A DNA stretch of 64,000 nt from Siphonobacter aquaeclarae (lineage in GTDB: Bacteria; Bacteroidota; Bacteroidia; Cytophagales; Spirosomataceae): contig NZ_FNGS01000001.1 of NCBI RefSeq assembly GCF_900103285.1, forward strand, positions 1 through 64,000. The letters run 5' to 3'. This document shows, piece by piece, positions 53,193-61,600 of this stretch. The translations under genes were made by a program, and so were the position numbers. The notes under the pieces were generated by a model that was given only the letters and a program-made list of their open reading frames with translations, did not search any database and was not told where the DNA came from. Each line of letters starts with the position of its first letter. The first letter of the stretch is position 1.

Positions 53193-53891
53193 ATGAAAAC
53201 CCTCTTCGCTTTGCTCGCTTTCGCATGGGTATGGCCTGTTGCCGCCCAAACCCGCGAACCGTTATTGTCTTTCGATGAATTCGAAACCCGCCTGAAAAAA
53301 GCCGGCGCCGATGCCCAGATTCTGGATGCCCGGTCGGAAGAAGAATACATACAAAACCACCTGATCGGCGCGGTCAGCGTCGCAACCGAAGCCGACTTTC
53401 AGCAAAAAAGCGCCCGTCTGAGCAAAGAAAAGCCGGTATTTGTTTACTCGATCGGAAACGGCCGCAGCGGCAAGCTGGCGAAGGAACTGAAGGAAAAGGG
53501 ATTCCGGGAAGTATATGAACTGCCGGGCGGCCTCAGCAAATGGATCGGGTCGGGCAGACCGGTGGAGTCGACCGTTGGCCCCGGCCTTTCACTTGCCGAA
53601 TACACGGCCAGCCTCGGTCCGGACGATCTCGTGCTCGTTGACTTCGGTTCCCGGTACTGCGGTTCCTGCAAACGCCTCGCGCCGACCGTCGAGGAAGTAA
53701 AGAAAGAGCAGGCAGGCCGCGTCAAAGTCATTACCATCGAAGCGTATGACAACAAGTCGCTGACCAAAGAAGTAGGCGTAAACGCGCTGCCGACGCTGAT
53801 TCTGTATAAAAACAAGCAGGTTGTCTGGCAGAAATCAGGCGTAACGCCGAAGGCGGAAATCGTCGCGGCGCTGGCTGAAAATTCGCTTTGA
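53193..53891 (+). CDS. Exported rhodanese-thioredoxin fusion protein
   Basis: A 232-residue protein: signal peptide (about 1-19), a rhodanese-like domain at about 24-123 (QILDARSEEEYIQNHLIGAV, VYELPGGLSKW), and a thioredoxin domain at about 128-230 with the redox motif YCGSCKRLAP (Cys156, Cys159) and cis-proline in VNALPTLILYKNK. In the rhodanese domain the catalytic cysteine is replaced by Ser86 (VFVYSIGNGRSG), so sulfur transfer is unlikely and the domain may serve binding. Periplasmic thiol reduction or isomerisation for the many secreted sulfatases is a plausible role (inference). A 103-base gap with a 10-bp AACAAGTTTT/AACAAGTTTC direct repeat precedes it, perhaps an internal promoter. 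Confidence 0.85.
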   Translation: MKTLFALLAFAWVWPVAAQTREPLLSFDEFETRLKKAGADAQILDARSEEEYIQNHLIGAVSVATEADFQQKSARLSKEKPVFVYSIGNGRSGKLAKELKEKGFREVYELPGGLSKWIGSGRPVESTVGPGLSLAEYTASLGPDDLVLVDFGSRYCGSCKRLAPTVEEVKKEQAGRVKVITIEAYDNKSLTKEVGVNALPTLILYKNKQVVWQKSGVTPKAEIVAALAENSL

Positions 53892-53919
53892 GCCGGGTTC
53901 ATTCAAAACGACGTCTTCC

Positions 53920-55293
53920 ATGAGAAAACGAGTACTTTTCTGTTCGCTCCTCGCCCTTTTCTCCGCAGCGCACGCACAGAAAAAGCCGAATATTATCCTG
54001 ATTGTAGCCGACGATCTCGGCTGGAACGATGTCGGGTACCACAACCCCGCAATTGTTTCTCCCAACCTGAACGCCCTGGCGGAAAAGGGAACGGAGCTGC
54101 GGCGGTTTTACGTCGCTTCGATTTGCAGCCCGACCCGCTCCGGTCTGCTTACCGGTAAGTATCCCGACCGGTTCGGTATCCGGAACGAGGTCATCCGCCC
54201 GAACCGGATCGGCGGTCTGCCGCTTTCCGAACAAACCCTGGCCAATGTCCTCGACAAAGCGGGGTATACCCGGCGCGGGGCTTTCGGCAAGTGGCACCTC
54301 GGGCATTCCGACAAGCGCTATCACCCGCTGCAACGCGGATTTACCTCGTTTTACGGGCATTATAACGGCGCGATTGATTATTTCACGCATTTCCGGAACG
54401 GTGCGCTGGACTGGCACCGCGGCTATGAAGCAAGCCGGGATACCGGCTATTCGGTGGCGCTGGTGGGTAATGAAGCTGCGAAGTTTATCCGGGAGTCGGC
54501 CGGCAGCCCGTTCTTCGCTTATGTAGCGTTCAACGGCGTCCATGCGCCCAACCAGGCGCGGAAGCAGGATCTGCTCCGGAATGGATATGATCCGGCCGGT
54601 ACCCGTTTGGAGGGAAAATCAGGAGAGGGAGCGGAGTACAACACCGCCGACTACGGGCAGCGCGGCCGGGGTAATACCCTTCGCCAGACGTTCTCGGCGC
54701 AGGTGACGGGTCTCGATGACGCCATCGGAACGATACTTCGTGCGGTTGAGGACAAAGGCATCGCCGACAATACCCTGATCTGGTTTTTGAGCGATAACGG
54801 CGGTACGCCGACCTTCGGCGGCAACAACGACCCCCTCCGCGGCGTCAAGAATACCGAGTGGGAGGGAGGCGTGCGCAGTACTTCGCTGATCTATTGGAAA
54901 GGAAAGATAGGAGGGGGAAAGAAAGTGGATGAAGTAATTGCCTTCATCGATGTACTCCCGACGCTTGCGGCGTGGACCGGTGCACAAATACCCGCCGGAC
55001 TCGACGGCATCGATGCCCGCTCGGCTATTCAGGGGAAGGCTCTGCCTGACCGTATTCTCTTTCTCGGGCGGGAAGCCGCCGTTTCCAAACGATGGAAGCT
55101 GAACCAGGGGCAGTTCTTTGACCTGCAGGCTGATCCTTCGGAAAAAAAGAACGTAGCGGAAGAGTATCCGTCTGAATATAAGACCTTTACAGAAGCGCTG
55201 ACGTCCTTCAAGAAATTTGTTCAACCTTTTTCCCTTGCTGCGCAGCCGGCCGGCTGGCGGCCGCCTGAAAACTGGACTATCGCCGAGCCCTGA
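53920..55293 (+). CDS. Sulfatase 7 (arylsulfatase B-like)
   Basis: A 457-residue sulfatase with signal peptide ending SAAHAQ. The metal site ILIVADDLGWNDVGYHNPAI, formylglycine motif CSPTRSGLLTGKYPDRFG, FGKWHLGHSDKRY and FLSDNGGTPTFGGNNDPLRG resemble the arylsulfatase B (N-acetylgalactosamine-4-sulfatase) type, including the GWNDVG wording and the LRGVKNTEWEGGVRSTSLIY block. The substrate in bacteria of this group varies. It follows the rhodanese-thioredoxin gene by 28 bases. Confidence 0.92.
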   Translation: MRKRVLFCSLLALFSAAHAQKKPNIILIVADDLGWNDVGYHNPAIVSPNLNALAEKGTELRRFYVASICSPTRSGLLTGKYPDRFGIRNEVIRPNRIGGLPLSEQTLANVLDKAGYTRRGAFGKWHLGHSDKRYHPLQRGFTSFYGHYNGAIDYFTHFRNGALDWHRGYEASRDTGYSVALVGNEAAKFIRESAGSPFFAYVAFNGVHAPNQARKQDLLRNGYDPAGTRLEGKSGEGAEYNTADYGQRGRGNTLRQTFSAQVTGLDDAIGTILRAVEDKGIADNTLIWFLSDNGGTPTFGGNNDPLRGVKNTEWEGGVRSTSLIYWKGKIGGGKKVDEVIAFIDVLPTLAAWTGAQIPAGLDGIDARSAIQGKALPDRILFLGREAAVSKRWKLNQGQFFDLQADPSEKKNVAEEYPSEYKTFTEALTSFKKFVQPFSLAAQPAGWRPPENWTIAEP

Positions 55294-55320
55294 TGCTTTT
55301 GACCGCTTACTTTCTCTGAT

Positions 55321-56715
55321 ATGAAACGACTCCTGATTCCGGCGTTGCTGCTGGCCGCCCTGAGCTCCCGGGCCGAAGAACAGCCGCCGAAAAAGTACAA
55401 CGTATTGTTTATCGCTGTAGACGACCTCAACAATGATCTCGGGTGCTACGGCAATACTTTCGTGAAGACGCCGAACATCGACCGGCTCGCGCGGCGGTCG
55501 GTGAAATTTGACCGGGCATACACGCAGTTTCCGCTATGTAGTCCGAGCCGCTCGTCGCTGCTGACGGGCCACCGGCCGGACGTGACGGGTATTTATGAAT
55601 TGCAGACGCATTTCCGGAAAAACCTCCCGGACGTTGTCACGCTTCCGCAGCTTTTTAAAAATAACGGCTTCTTTGCCGCCCGGATCGGGAAAATATACCA
55701 CTACGGCGTACCGGGGCAGATCGGTACGGATGGCCTCGACGACCCGATTTCCTGGGAACGGGTCGTGAATCCGAAAGGCAGAGATAAAACGGAAGAGTCG
55801 CTCGTCAAAAACCTGACGCCGGGCCGTGCCCTGGGCAGCGCCCTCTCGTGGCACGCGGCAGAGGGGACAGACGAGGAGCAGACGGATGGCCTTATTGCCA
55901 CCGGAGCGATTCAGATACTGGAAGAAAAGAAAAACGAACCGTTCTTTCTCGCAGTGGGCTTTTTCCGTCCTCATACGCCCTATGTAGCCCCGAAAAAGTA
56001 CTTTGATCTGTACGATGTAAACCGGATTCCGCTGGCAAAGGAAATACCGAACGACCTGGACGATGTACCGGACGCGGCGCTGTTTACCAAGCCGTCGCAC
56101 TGGGGTCTCGGCGAACCCGAGCGCCGGGAAGCGCAGAAAGGCTACTACGCCGCGGTGTCGTTCATGGACGCGCAGGTGGGGCGGGTGCTCGACGCGCTCG
56201 ACCGCCTCAAACTGGCTGATAATACGATAGTTGTACTCTGGAGCGACCACGGGTACAACCTCGGCCAGCACGGTCAATGGATGAAGCAAAGCCTGTTTGA
56301 AAACTCTGCCCGGGTGCCGCTGATCGTTTCGGTACCGGGAGGCGTGAAGGGAAAATCGTCCGGAAGAACGGTGGAGCTGGTTGACCTGTACCCGACGTTG
56401 GCAGAGCTCTGTGGTCTCCAGGCCCCGAAAGACCTGGAAGGAAAGAGCCTGGTGCCGCTTTTGAAGAATCCGGCGGCAGCGTGGGACAAGCCCGCTTACA
56501 CCCAGGTACGGCGAAATCAGCTTTTTGGCCGGAGCGTCCGGACGGAGCGGTGGCGGTACACGGAATGGGATGGCGGAAAGGCCGGCGCTGAGCTGTATGA
56601 CCACGAAAAAGATCCGGAAGAGTTCACCAACCTCGCTGCTGCGCCTGAACAGGCGAACCGGGTGAAAGAACTGGCCGCGTTGTTGAAAAAAGGGTATCCG
56701 CTGGCGAAGGAATAA
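55321..56715 (+). CDS. Sulfatase 8 (iduronate-2-sulfatase-like)
   Basis: A 464-residue sulfatase of the iduronate-2-sulfatase-like S1 group: LFIAVDDLNNDLGCYGN, CSPSRSSLLTGHRPDVTGIY, ARIGKIYHYGVPG, FFRPHTPYVAPKKYFDLYD, and WSDHGYNLGQHGQWMKQSLF. The signal peptide is short (LLLAALSSRAEE). In characterised relatives this group removes 2-O sulfate from uronic-acid-containing glycans or fucose-containing algal polymers; which applies here is unknown. It is the last gene of the cluster and is followed by a terminator. Confidence 0.93.
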   Translation: MKRLLIPALLLAALSSRAEEQPPKKYNVLFIAVDDLNNDLGCYGNTFVKTPNIDRLARRSVKFDRAYTQFPLCSPSRSSLLTGHRPDVTGIYELQTHFRKNLPDVVTLPQLFKNNGFFAARIGKIYHYGVPGQIGTDGLDDPISWERVVNPKGRDKTEESLVKNLTPGRALGSALSWHAAEGTDEEQTDGLIATGAIQILEEKKNEPFFLAVGFFRPHTPYVAPKKYFDLYDVNRIPLAKEIPNDLDDVPDAALFTKPSHWGLGEPERREAQKGYYAAVSFMDAQVGRVLDALDRLKLADNTIVVLWSDHGYNLGQHGQWMKQSLFENSARVPLIVSVPGGVKGKSSGRTVELVDLYPTLAELCGLQAPKDLEGKSLVPLLKNPAAAWDKPAYTQVRRNQLFGRSVRTERWRYTEWDGGKAGAELYDHEKDPEEFTNLAAAPEQANRVKELAALLKKGYPLAKE

Positions 56716-56744
56716 AGGCAGCCGTCGAACTGAAAAGCCAAAAA

Positions 56745-56780
56745 AACACCCTCCAGCAATGCCAGGGGGTGTTATTCTTT
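56745..56780 (+). terminator. Intrinsic terminator ending the sulfatase operon
   Basis: AACACCCTC and GGGGGTGTT pair (one wobble) around a 10-base loop and are followed by ATTCTTT, 30 bases after the last sulfatase stop. Confidence 0.8.
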
Positions 56781-56969
56781 AAAAAAAGCATCCGTTAATG
56801 AATACTTTTCCTTAACCGGTGCAAAGAAAAAGGACGAGGAATAAAGTTTAATACCAATAATTAAGTAAGATCTCCTTTTACTTAACCCTATTCTTTCGGC
56901 TTTTGAAGCGCGTGAAGCGTCAGACGACCCGCCAACGCGGGAAGTCCCGAGGCTCCGATCCCAAACAAA

Positions 56970-57000
56970 AATCCCCGCCTGCTAAAAGCTGGCGGGGATT
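56970..57000 (-). terminator. Strong hairpin with a T-run only on the minus strand, no gene in front
   Basis: AATCCCCGCC (56970-56979) and GGCGGGGATT (56991-57000) form a perfect 10-bp stem. Only on the minus strand does a T-run follow (ATTTTTGTTT), so it should end a leftward transcript. No minus-strand protein gene lies to its right, so a small RNA from about 57000-57200 is possible. The rest of 56781-57328 holds no gene that I can support. Confidence 0.5.
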
Positions 57001-57328
57001 CTACGAATTGATGGGACCTCCCTCCTGCTGTTTCCGATCAAAAACCAATGGCGGGAACAGGTTCCGTACTCAAAGGTCGTGACTAGTCGTTTCAGCGCAG
57101 GTTGGAGAAAACAGTTTAAATATATCAGATAAGACCTATAGATGAATCATAATAATTGAATTTTATCCGTTATTCCTATTAAGTGTATATGCTTATTGTC
57201 CGGTCAAAAGCTTTTTAAGAGACCTACGCGGGGTATTACCTGCGGGAATTGGGTGGGCAAAACCGTCCGGCGTAGCTGATTATTCTTCCGGTAAAAGGCT
57301 TCAGAAGAAAATGTGGCGGGATCATCGT

Positions 57329-57336
57329 TATATTTG
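57329..57336 (+). promoter_or_regulatory. -7 promoter element TATATTTG for the TonB-dependent receptor
   Basis: TATATTTG matches the Bacteroidota -7 motif exactly and lies 52 bases before the ATG at 57389. It excludes the upstream ATG at 57311 as a start. No -33 TTG is obvious. Confidence 0.5.
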
Positions 57337-57388
57337 TTTGTATATATCGAGAGTGCCGCCACGACCTCCCCCGACTCGTTCCCTTCTG

Positions 57389-59953
57389 ATGATCCCTTCT
57401 GCTCTCGTCTGGTTACACCTGTCAGCTTCGGCGATTCGCCCGGATACCCTTCCTCGGCGCGATACGATCCGTGTGAATGAATTGGCGGAAATTGTCATAT
57501 CGGCTTCCCGTGTACCTGAATCGGTGCTGAAATCTCCGGTAAGTATCGACGTACTGGATGCCCGCCGCATCAGACTTTCTGCCCAGCCGTCTTATTTCGA
57601 TGCGATAGAAAATATCAAGGGAGTTCAGTTACTCACCTCCAGTCTCGGCTTCAAGGTTTACAATACCCGTGGCTTTGCAGCTACAACCAACGTCCGTTTT
57701 GTGCAGCTTGTCGACGGGCGCGACAACCAGGCGCCGCATATCGGCGCGCCGATTGCCGCCGCCCTGGCTCCGTCGGATCTGGATATTCAGCAGGTGGAGG
57801 TATTGCCCGGAGTCGCTTCGGCGCTATACGGCATGAACGCGCTGAACGGTATGGTGAATATTCTGACACGAAATCCTTTTGATTATCAGGGTCTTAGCGT
57901 AGGGCAGAAAACGGGAGTGAACCATGTCGGCAGTTCCGCCGCATCGGCGCAGGCGTATTCCGAAACCAGCCTGCGGTATGCACAGCAATGGAACAGGCGA
58001 TTTGCTTTCAAGGTCAACCTCGTTTACCAGCGGGGGTATGACTGGGTGGCGGATAACCGGTCTGACCTGAACCCGAACGGCAATGCTTCGCTGCAGCTTT
58101 TCGGGCGGGACAACCCCGCCTATGATCCCGTCAGCGGATACGGAAACGAGGCCGCGAACCGTCGCACGCTCACCCTTGGCGGAAAACGCTACAGCGTCGG
58201 CCGGACAGGGTATTACGAGGACGAAGTAACAGATTACCACTTACAGAATTTACGGGGAGACATCGCCCTGCATTACCGGATTTCGCCGACCGTTGAGCTG
58301 GTATATGCTTACCAGGCCGCGACCCTCAACAACGTCTACCAGCGTACCAATCGCTTCCGCCTGGAAAATTACCGGCTGGATCAGCACAGCCTGACCCTGA
58401 CGACGCCCTCCGTGCAAATCCGGGCGTACAGGTCCCGCGAAAACACCGGCGATTCCTATAATATCCGGTCGATGGCCGAGAATATCGACAAATCGTTCAA
58501 GACAGATAATCAATGGTTTGCGGACTTTACGAGCCAGTTTAATACCGATACCAAAAACGGTCTGGCGGTGCCGGATGCGTTGCGTAATGCCCGCTCCGTT
58601 GCCGATCAGGGACGGCCCGTTCCCGGGACGGCGGCATTTAATAACCTGATCGGCAAACTCCGGGATATCAATAACTGGGACATCGGCGCGGCGCTCCGCG
58701 TGAAATCGTGGATGTATCACGTTGAAGGCCAGGTAGAACCGACGCGGGTACTCTGGCGGCAGTTTCGCGACAGGACCGGCGTCAGTATTCAGGCAGGGTT
58801 TGATTTCCGGCGGTATGTGGTGTATCCGGACGGCAATTACTTCATCAACCCGACCGAGCCGGACAAAAACCTGGTTTATGGTAAAACCGGTGGGTTTGTT
58901 TCGCTCAGCCGCACGTTTTTTGCGCAGAAATTAAAGGTAGCCGGGTCGTTTCGTGTCGACAAAAATTCCTATTTCGATGCCCGTTTTAATCCGAGAGTAT
59001 CTGCTGTTTATTCACCTTCGGAAGGGCATAGTATCCGGTTGTCGTATCAGAACGGATACCGTTTTCCTTCGCTTTTTGAAGGCTTTACGAATATCAATTC
59101 CGGCGGGGTAAAACGGGTAGGCGGGCTGCCGGTTATGTCGCGGGGGATTTACGAAAAAGCGTATCTGGTGACCTCCATCAATGCCTTTCAGTCTGCGATT
59201 ACGGCCGATGTAAATACGAATGGTTTAACGACCGAACAGGCTATCCAAAAAAACAAAGCACTGCTGAATCCAAGTCCCTACACGTACCTGAAACCGGAAC
59301 AGGTAAACAGCGTCGAGACGGGATACCGGGGGATGCTGCTAAGAGGCCGGTTGTATCTGGATGTCGACGCCTATTATACTGCTTACCGGAACTTCATCGC
59401 CCAGGTAAATGCCAACCTGCCGCGGGGAACGAATCCGGATTCTCTCGCCTACTATTTTTCGTCTTCCGCGACGCAGGAACGGTATCGGCTTTGGACAAAT
59501 TCCCAAACCAGGGTATTCAATTACGGCGTGAGTGCGGGAATCCGGTATTCCCTTGGCGGAGACTGGTCCGTTGCCGGAAATGCTTCGTTTGCGCAGCTGG
59601 ACCGGGTGGATAAGGGAGACGGTCTCGAAAGCGCCTTCAATACGCCGAAATGGATTACCAACCTGAGTATTACCAACGGAAACCTCTGGAAGGGCCTCGG
59701 GTTTTCGGTAAACTACAAGCACCAGGATGCATTTTTGTGGCAATCTGAGCTGGCCACAGGAACCGTCGCCGCCATCAACACCCTCGACGCACAGGTAAGC
59801 TACCGTATTCAGGCGTGGAATATGCTGCTGAAAGCCGGCGGTACGAACGTTACCAACCGGCCTTACTACACCTTTATCGGCGGTCCGGCCGTAGGCGGGT
59901 TTTACTATACAAATGTGGTGTGGGAGTGGGGAAGAACTGTTGGAAAGAAGTAG
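57389..59953 (+). CDS. TonB-dependent outer-membrane receptor (not SusC type)
   Basis: An 854-residue TonB-dependent receptor from the start at 57389. It has a TonB-box-like stretch LAEIVISASRVPESVLKSPV and a plug with VQLVDGRDNQAPH, VEVLPGVASALYGMNALNGM and NILTRNP. The 22-strand barrel contains RLSYQNGYRFPSLFEGF and TYLKPEQVNSVETGYRG, and ends in a terminal region (FYYTNVVWEWGRTVGKK). It lacks the carboxypeptidase-regulatory-like domain and a SusD partner, so siderophore, vitamin or metal-complex uptake is more likely than glycan uptake; the ligand is not identifiable. The signal peptide is weak in this reading (MIPSALVWLHLSASA). Confidence 0.9.
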   Translation: MIPSALVWLHLSASAIRPDTLPRRDTIRVNELAEIVISASRVPESVLKSPVSIDVLDARRIRLSAQPSYFDAIENIKGVQLLTSSLGFKVYNTRGFAATTNVRFVQLVDGRDNQAPHIGAPIAAALAPSDLDIQQVEVLPGVASALYGMNALNGMVNILTRNPFDYQGLSVGQKTGVNHVGSSAASAQAYSETSLRYAQQWNRRFAFKVNLVYQRGYDWVADNRSDLNPNGNASLQLFGRDNPAYDPVSGYGNEAANRRTLTLGGKRYSVGRTGYYEDEVTDYHLQNLRGDIALHYRISPTVELVYAYQAATLNNVYQRTNRFRLENYRLDQHSLTLTTPSVQIRAYRSRENTGDSYNIRSMAENIDKSFKTDNQWFADFTSQFNTDTKNGLAVPDALRNARSVADQGRPVPGTAAFNNLIGKLRDINNWDIGAALRVKSWMYHVEGQVEPTRVLWRQFRDRTGVSIQAGFDFRRYVVYPDGNYFINPTEPDKNLVYGKTGGFVSLSRTFFAQKLKVAGSFRVDKNSYFDARFNPRVSAVYSPSEGHSIRLSYQNGYRFPSLFEGFTNINSGGVKRVGGLPVMSRGIYEKAYLVTSINAFQSAITADVNTNGLTTEQAIQKNKALLNPSPYTYLKPEQVNSVETGYRGMLLRGRLYLDVDAYYTAYRNFIAQVNANLPRGTNPDSLAYYFSSSATQERYRLWTNSQTRVFNYGVSAGIRYSLGGDWSVAGNASFAQLDRVDKGDGLESAFNTPKWITNLSITNGNLWKGLGFSVNYKHQDAFLWQSELATGTVAAINTLDAQVSYRIQAWNMLLKAGGTNVTNRPYYTFIGGPAVGGFYYTNVVWEWGRTVGKK

Positions 59954-60052
59954 TGTCGGTTCCGATTGCCGCTGGAAACTGCCCGGCTTTTTCACAACAA
60001 TAGGCAATCCCGGAAAAAGAGGTTACATTTATGAGAATTCGGACTGATCCGG

Positions 60053-60095
60053 ATTCTCTGAAATGCTTCGTATCCAGGATACCGGTTCAGAGAAT
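60053..60095. promoter_or_regulatory. Nested double inverted repeat upstream of the ImmA/IrrE-like gene
   Basis: ATTCTCTGAA (60053-60062) and TTCAGAGAAT (60086-60095) are perfect inverted copies. Within them GTATCC-A-GGATAC (60070-60082) is a second perfect dyad. It lies about 90 bases before the next start codon and has no T-run, so a double operator or a structured leader is more likely than a terminator. Confidence 0.5.
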
Positions 60096-60184
60096 ATCTT
60101 ACCTATCCGGCTTTTTACAGGTCTGAGGCCTTTTCTTCCGGAAGCGCAACCTACCTTTTCTTCTCTCTTACTCAAGGTCAGGTT

Positions 60185-60994
60185 ATGAGCAGGAACATAA
60201 CAGGAATGGTCATTGAATTGGCTGATGTTCTTTCGATGGAATTCAGCAGGGGTGGCGCGACCAATTTGCTGGATATCTGTGAAAAGGAATATATTGAAAT
60301 GGTGGAGGATGACTACGGTATGGCCTTTGACAGCATGCTGATCAGAAATGCGGACCGTACCGCGATTCACCTCAATACCGGCCGCGGAATCCGGTCTGAT
60401 AATCACCAGGGGCGTATTGCCATTGCGCATGAATTGGGTTGCTACTTTATTGACTTGCTCGAAAACGATCCCACAGCGGGAACGTTGTTCATGCATGTGC
60501 TGAAAACGGAAGTCATTTATTCCGACTGGGCGGAGAAAACCGCGGAGCACTTCGCGCAACGCCTGTTGATACCGGTCGCCGATTATACCGATAACCGGGA
60601 GGCATCCGAATTTTCAATGGAAGTAGTGAAACGGGTATCCGAAAAATGTGACGTCAGCCTGATTTTTACGCTGCTCAGTATTTTGGAAGCAGGTAGCTAT
60701 CCGCTGATGGCGGTGTTCTCCAGGAATCAGCAAATATGCGGGTCGACCAGAAGTATCTGCTTTCCCGGCCTTGAAAATAAGTTCCGGCGATGGAGTCCTC
60801 TTCCCGCCGGTAATCCGGAGGAGCAGGATGATGCGCAGCCGAAGGAGTGTTACTCAGTCGTCAAAAAAGGAGATATGGGGAGTTGGTTTAAATACGGCGA
60901 ACTGCTTTCCGAAAGTCAGTTATTTGAACAGCGGCTTTATTCGAAGGAATTTGACCTTTCTGTTAACCTGCTTTGGTTTGAAGGAAACGGATAA
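60185..60994 (+). CDS. ImmA/IrrE-like (M78) protein with altered zinc ligands
   Basis: The first ~130 residues of this 269-residue cytoplasmic protein match the ImmA/IrrE peptidase fold: IHLNTGRGIRS, then the helix GRIAIAHELGC, then TAEHFAQRLLIP, which corresponds to the usual E-A-N-x-F-A-x-x-LL-x-P block. The canonical HExxH is HELGC here (His82, Glu83, Cys86 in place of the second histidine), and the position of the usual third ligand appears to be Thr119. It therefore probably has lost, or changed, metal-dependent proteolysis. The C-terminal half (~140-269) is not recognised. No partner HTH repressor gene of the ImmR type lies beside it. Confidence 0.7.
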   Translation: MSRNITGMVIELADVLSMEFSRGGATNLLDICEKEYIEMVEDDYGMAFDSMLIRNADRTAIHLNTGRGIRSDNHQGRIAIAHELGCYFIDLLENDPTAGTLFMHVLKTEVIYSDWAEKTAEHFAQRLLIPVADYTDNREASEFSMEVVKRVSEKCDVSLIFTLLSILEAGSYPLMAVFSRNQQICGSTRSICFPGLENKFRRWSPLPAGNPEEQDDAQPKECYSVVKKGDMGSWFKYGELLSESQLFEQRLYSKEFDLSVNLLWFEGNG

Positions 60995-61123
60995 TCCGGC
61001 TGGCTGAAACAACCGGGCGGATGTTTTTACTCATTCGGAAAAACGTATCGATGCCGGATTAGTACTCCGTCGAATCGGTCGGCAGACGCTGTAGTCCGGC
61101 AAAAAACGAGGAATAAAAAGCAA

Positions 61124-61150
61124 AGGCGATGCCGGTTAAAAGCATCGCCT
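61124..61150 (-). terminator. Intrinsic terminator of the cold-shock gene
   Basis: On the minus strand AGGCGATGC and GCATCGCCT form a 9-bp stem around a 9-base loop, followed by TTGCTTTTTATT, 24 bases after the cold-shock stop. Confidence 0.85.
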
Positions 61151-61174
61151 TCACACACTATATTGATTGGATAA

Positions 61175-61366
61175 TTAGATAACCTTCACGTTAATGGCAC
61201 TCGGGCCTTTCTGGCCTGCTGTTACTTCATAGGTAACGGCGTCGTTTTCCCGAACCTGGTCAATCAGACCGGATACGTGAACAAAAACATCCTGACTGCC
61301 ATCTTTAGGCGCAATAAAACCAAAACCTTTGGATTCATTGAAAAACTTTACTATTCCTTCCTGCAT
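61175..61366 (-). CDS. CspA-family cold-shock protein
   Basis: A 63-residue single cold-shock domain, an RNA/ssDNA-binding chaperone. Both RNA-binding motifs are present: KGFGFI (RNP1) and DVFVHV (RNP2), after the usual start [11 protein letters not shown]. The start at 61366 is chosen because the domain begins there and a good promoter lies just upstream; a longer frame would run through that promoter. It has its own terminator. Confidence 0.95.
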   Translation of the reverse strand: MQEGIVKFFNESKGFGFIAPKDGSQDVFVHVSGLIDQVRENDAVTYEVTAGQKGPSAINVKVI

Positions 61367-61390
61367 TTTATTTTGATAAGAAATGAGGTG

Positions 61391-61420
61391 TAAAGGTAAG
61401 TGTATTATTTTGATAATCAA
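61391..61420 (-). promoter_or_regulatory. Promoter of the cold-shock gene
   Basis: On the minus strand TTG (61420-61418), 19 bases, then TACCTTTA (61398-61391) match the Bacteroidota promoter TTG-N19-TAnnTTTG with one mismatch. The ATG follows 25 bases later, so the leader is short, unlike the long leader of E. coli cspA. Confidence 0.65.
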
Positions 61421-61600
61421 GGAGTTTTGAATAATTATCGGCCGAGGGGCCCGAAATGGAAATAAAGCATAAATAAATAGGATATGCGACAAAATGGCCT
61501 CACATTTGTCGGTTGAGCTTGCTGGAATTGGTTTTTCCGATCGCGGTGAAAAACGCGTATCTGATCTGGATACGCGGGCTGATACTATACAAAATCATTT

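Noticed and set aside
60031-60126. 31-codon frame between the TonB receptor and the ImmA/IrrE-like gene
   Set aside because: It overlaps the nested palindrome, has no ribosome-binding site and no recognisable character.
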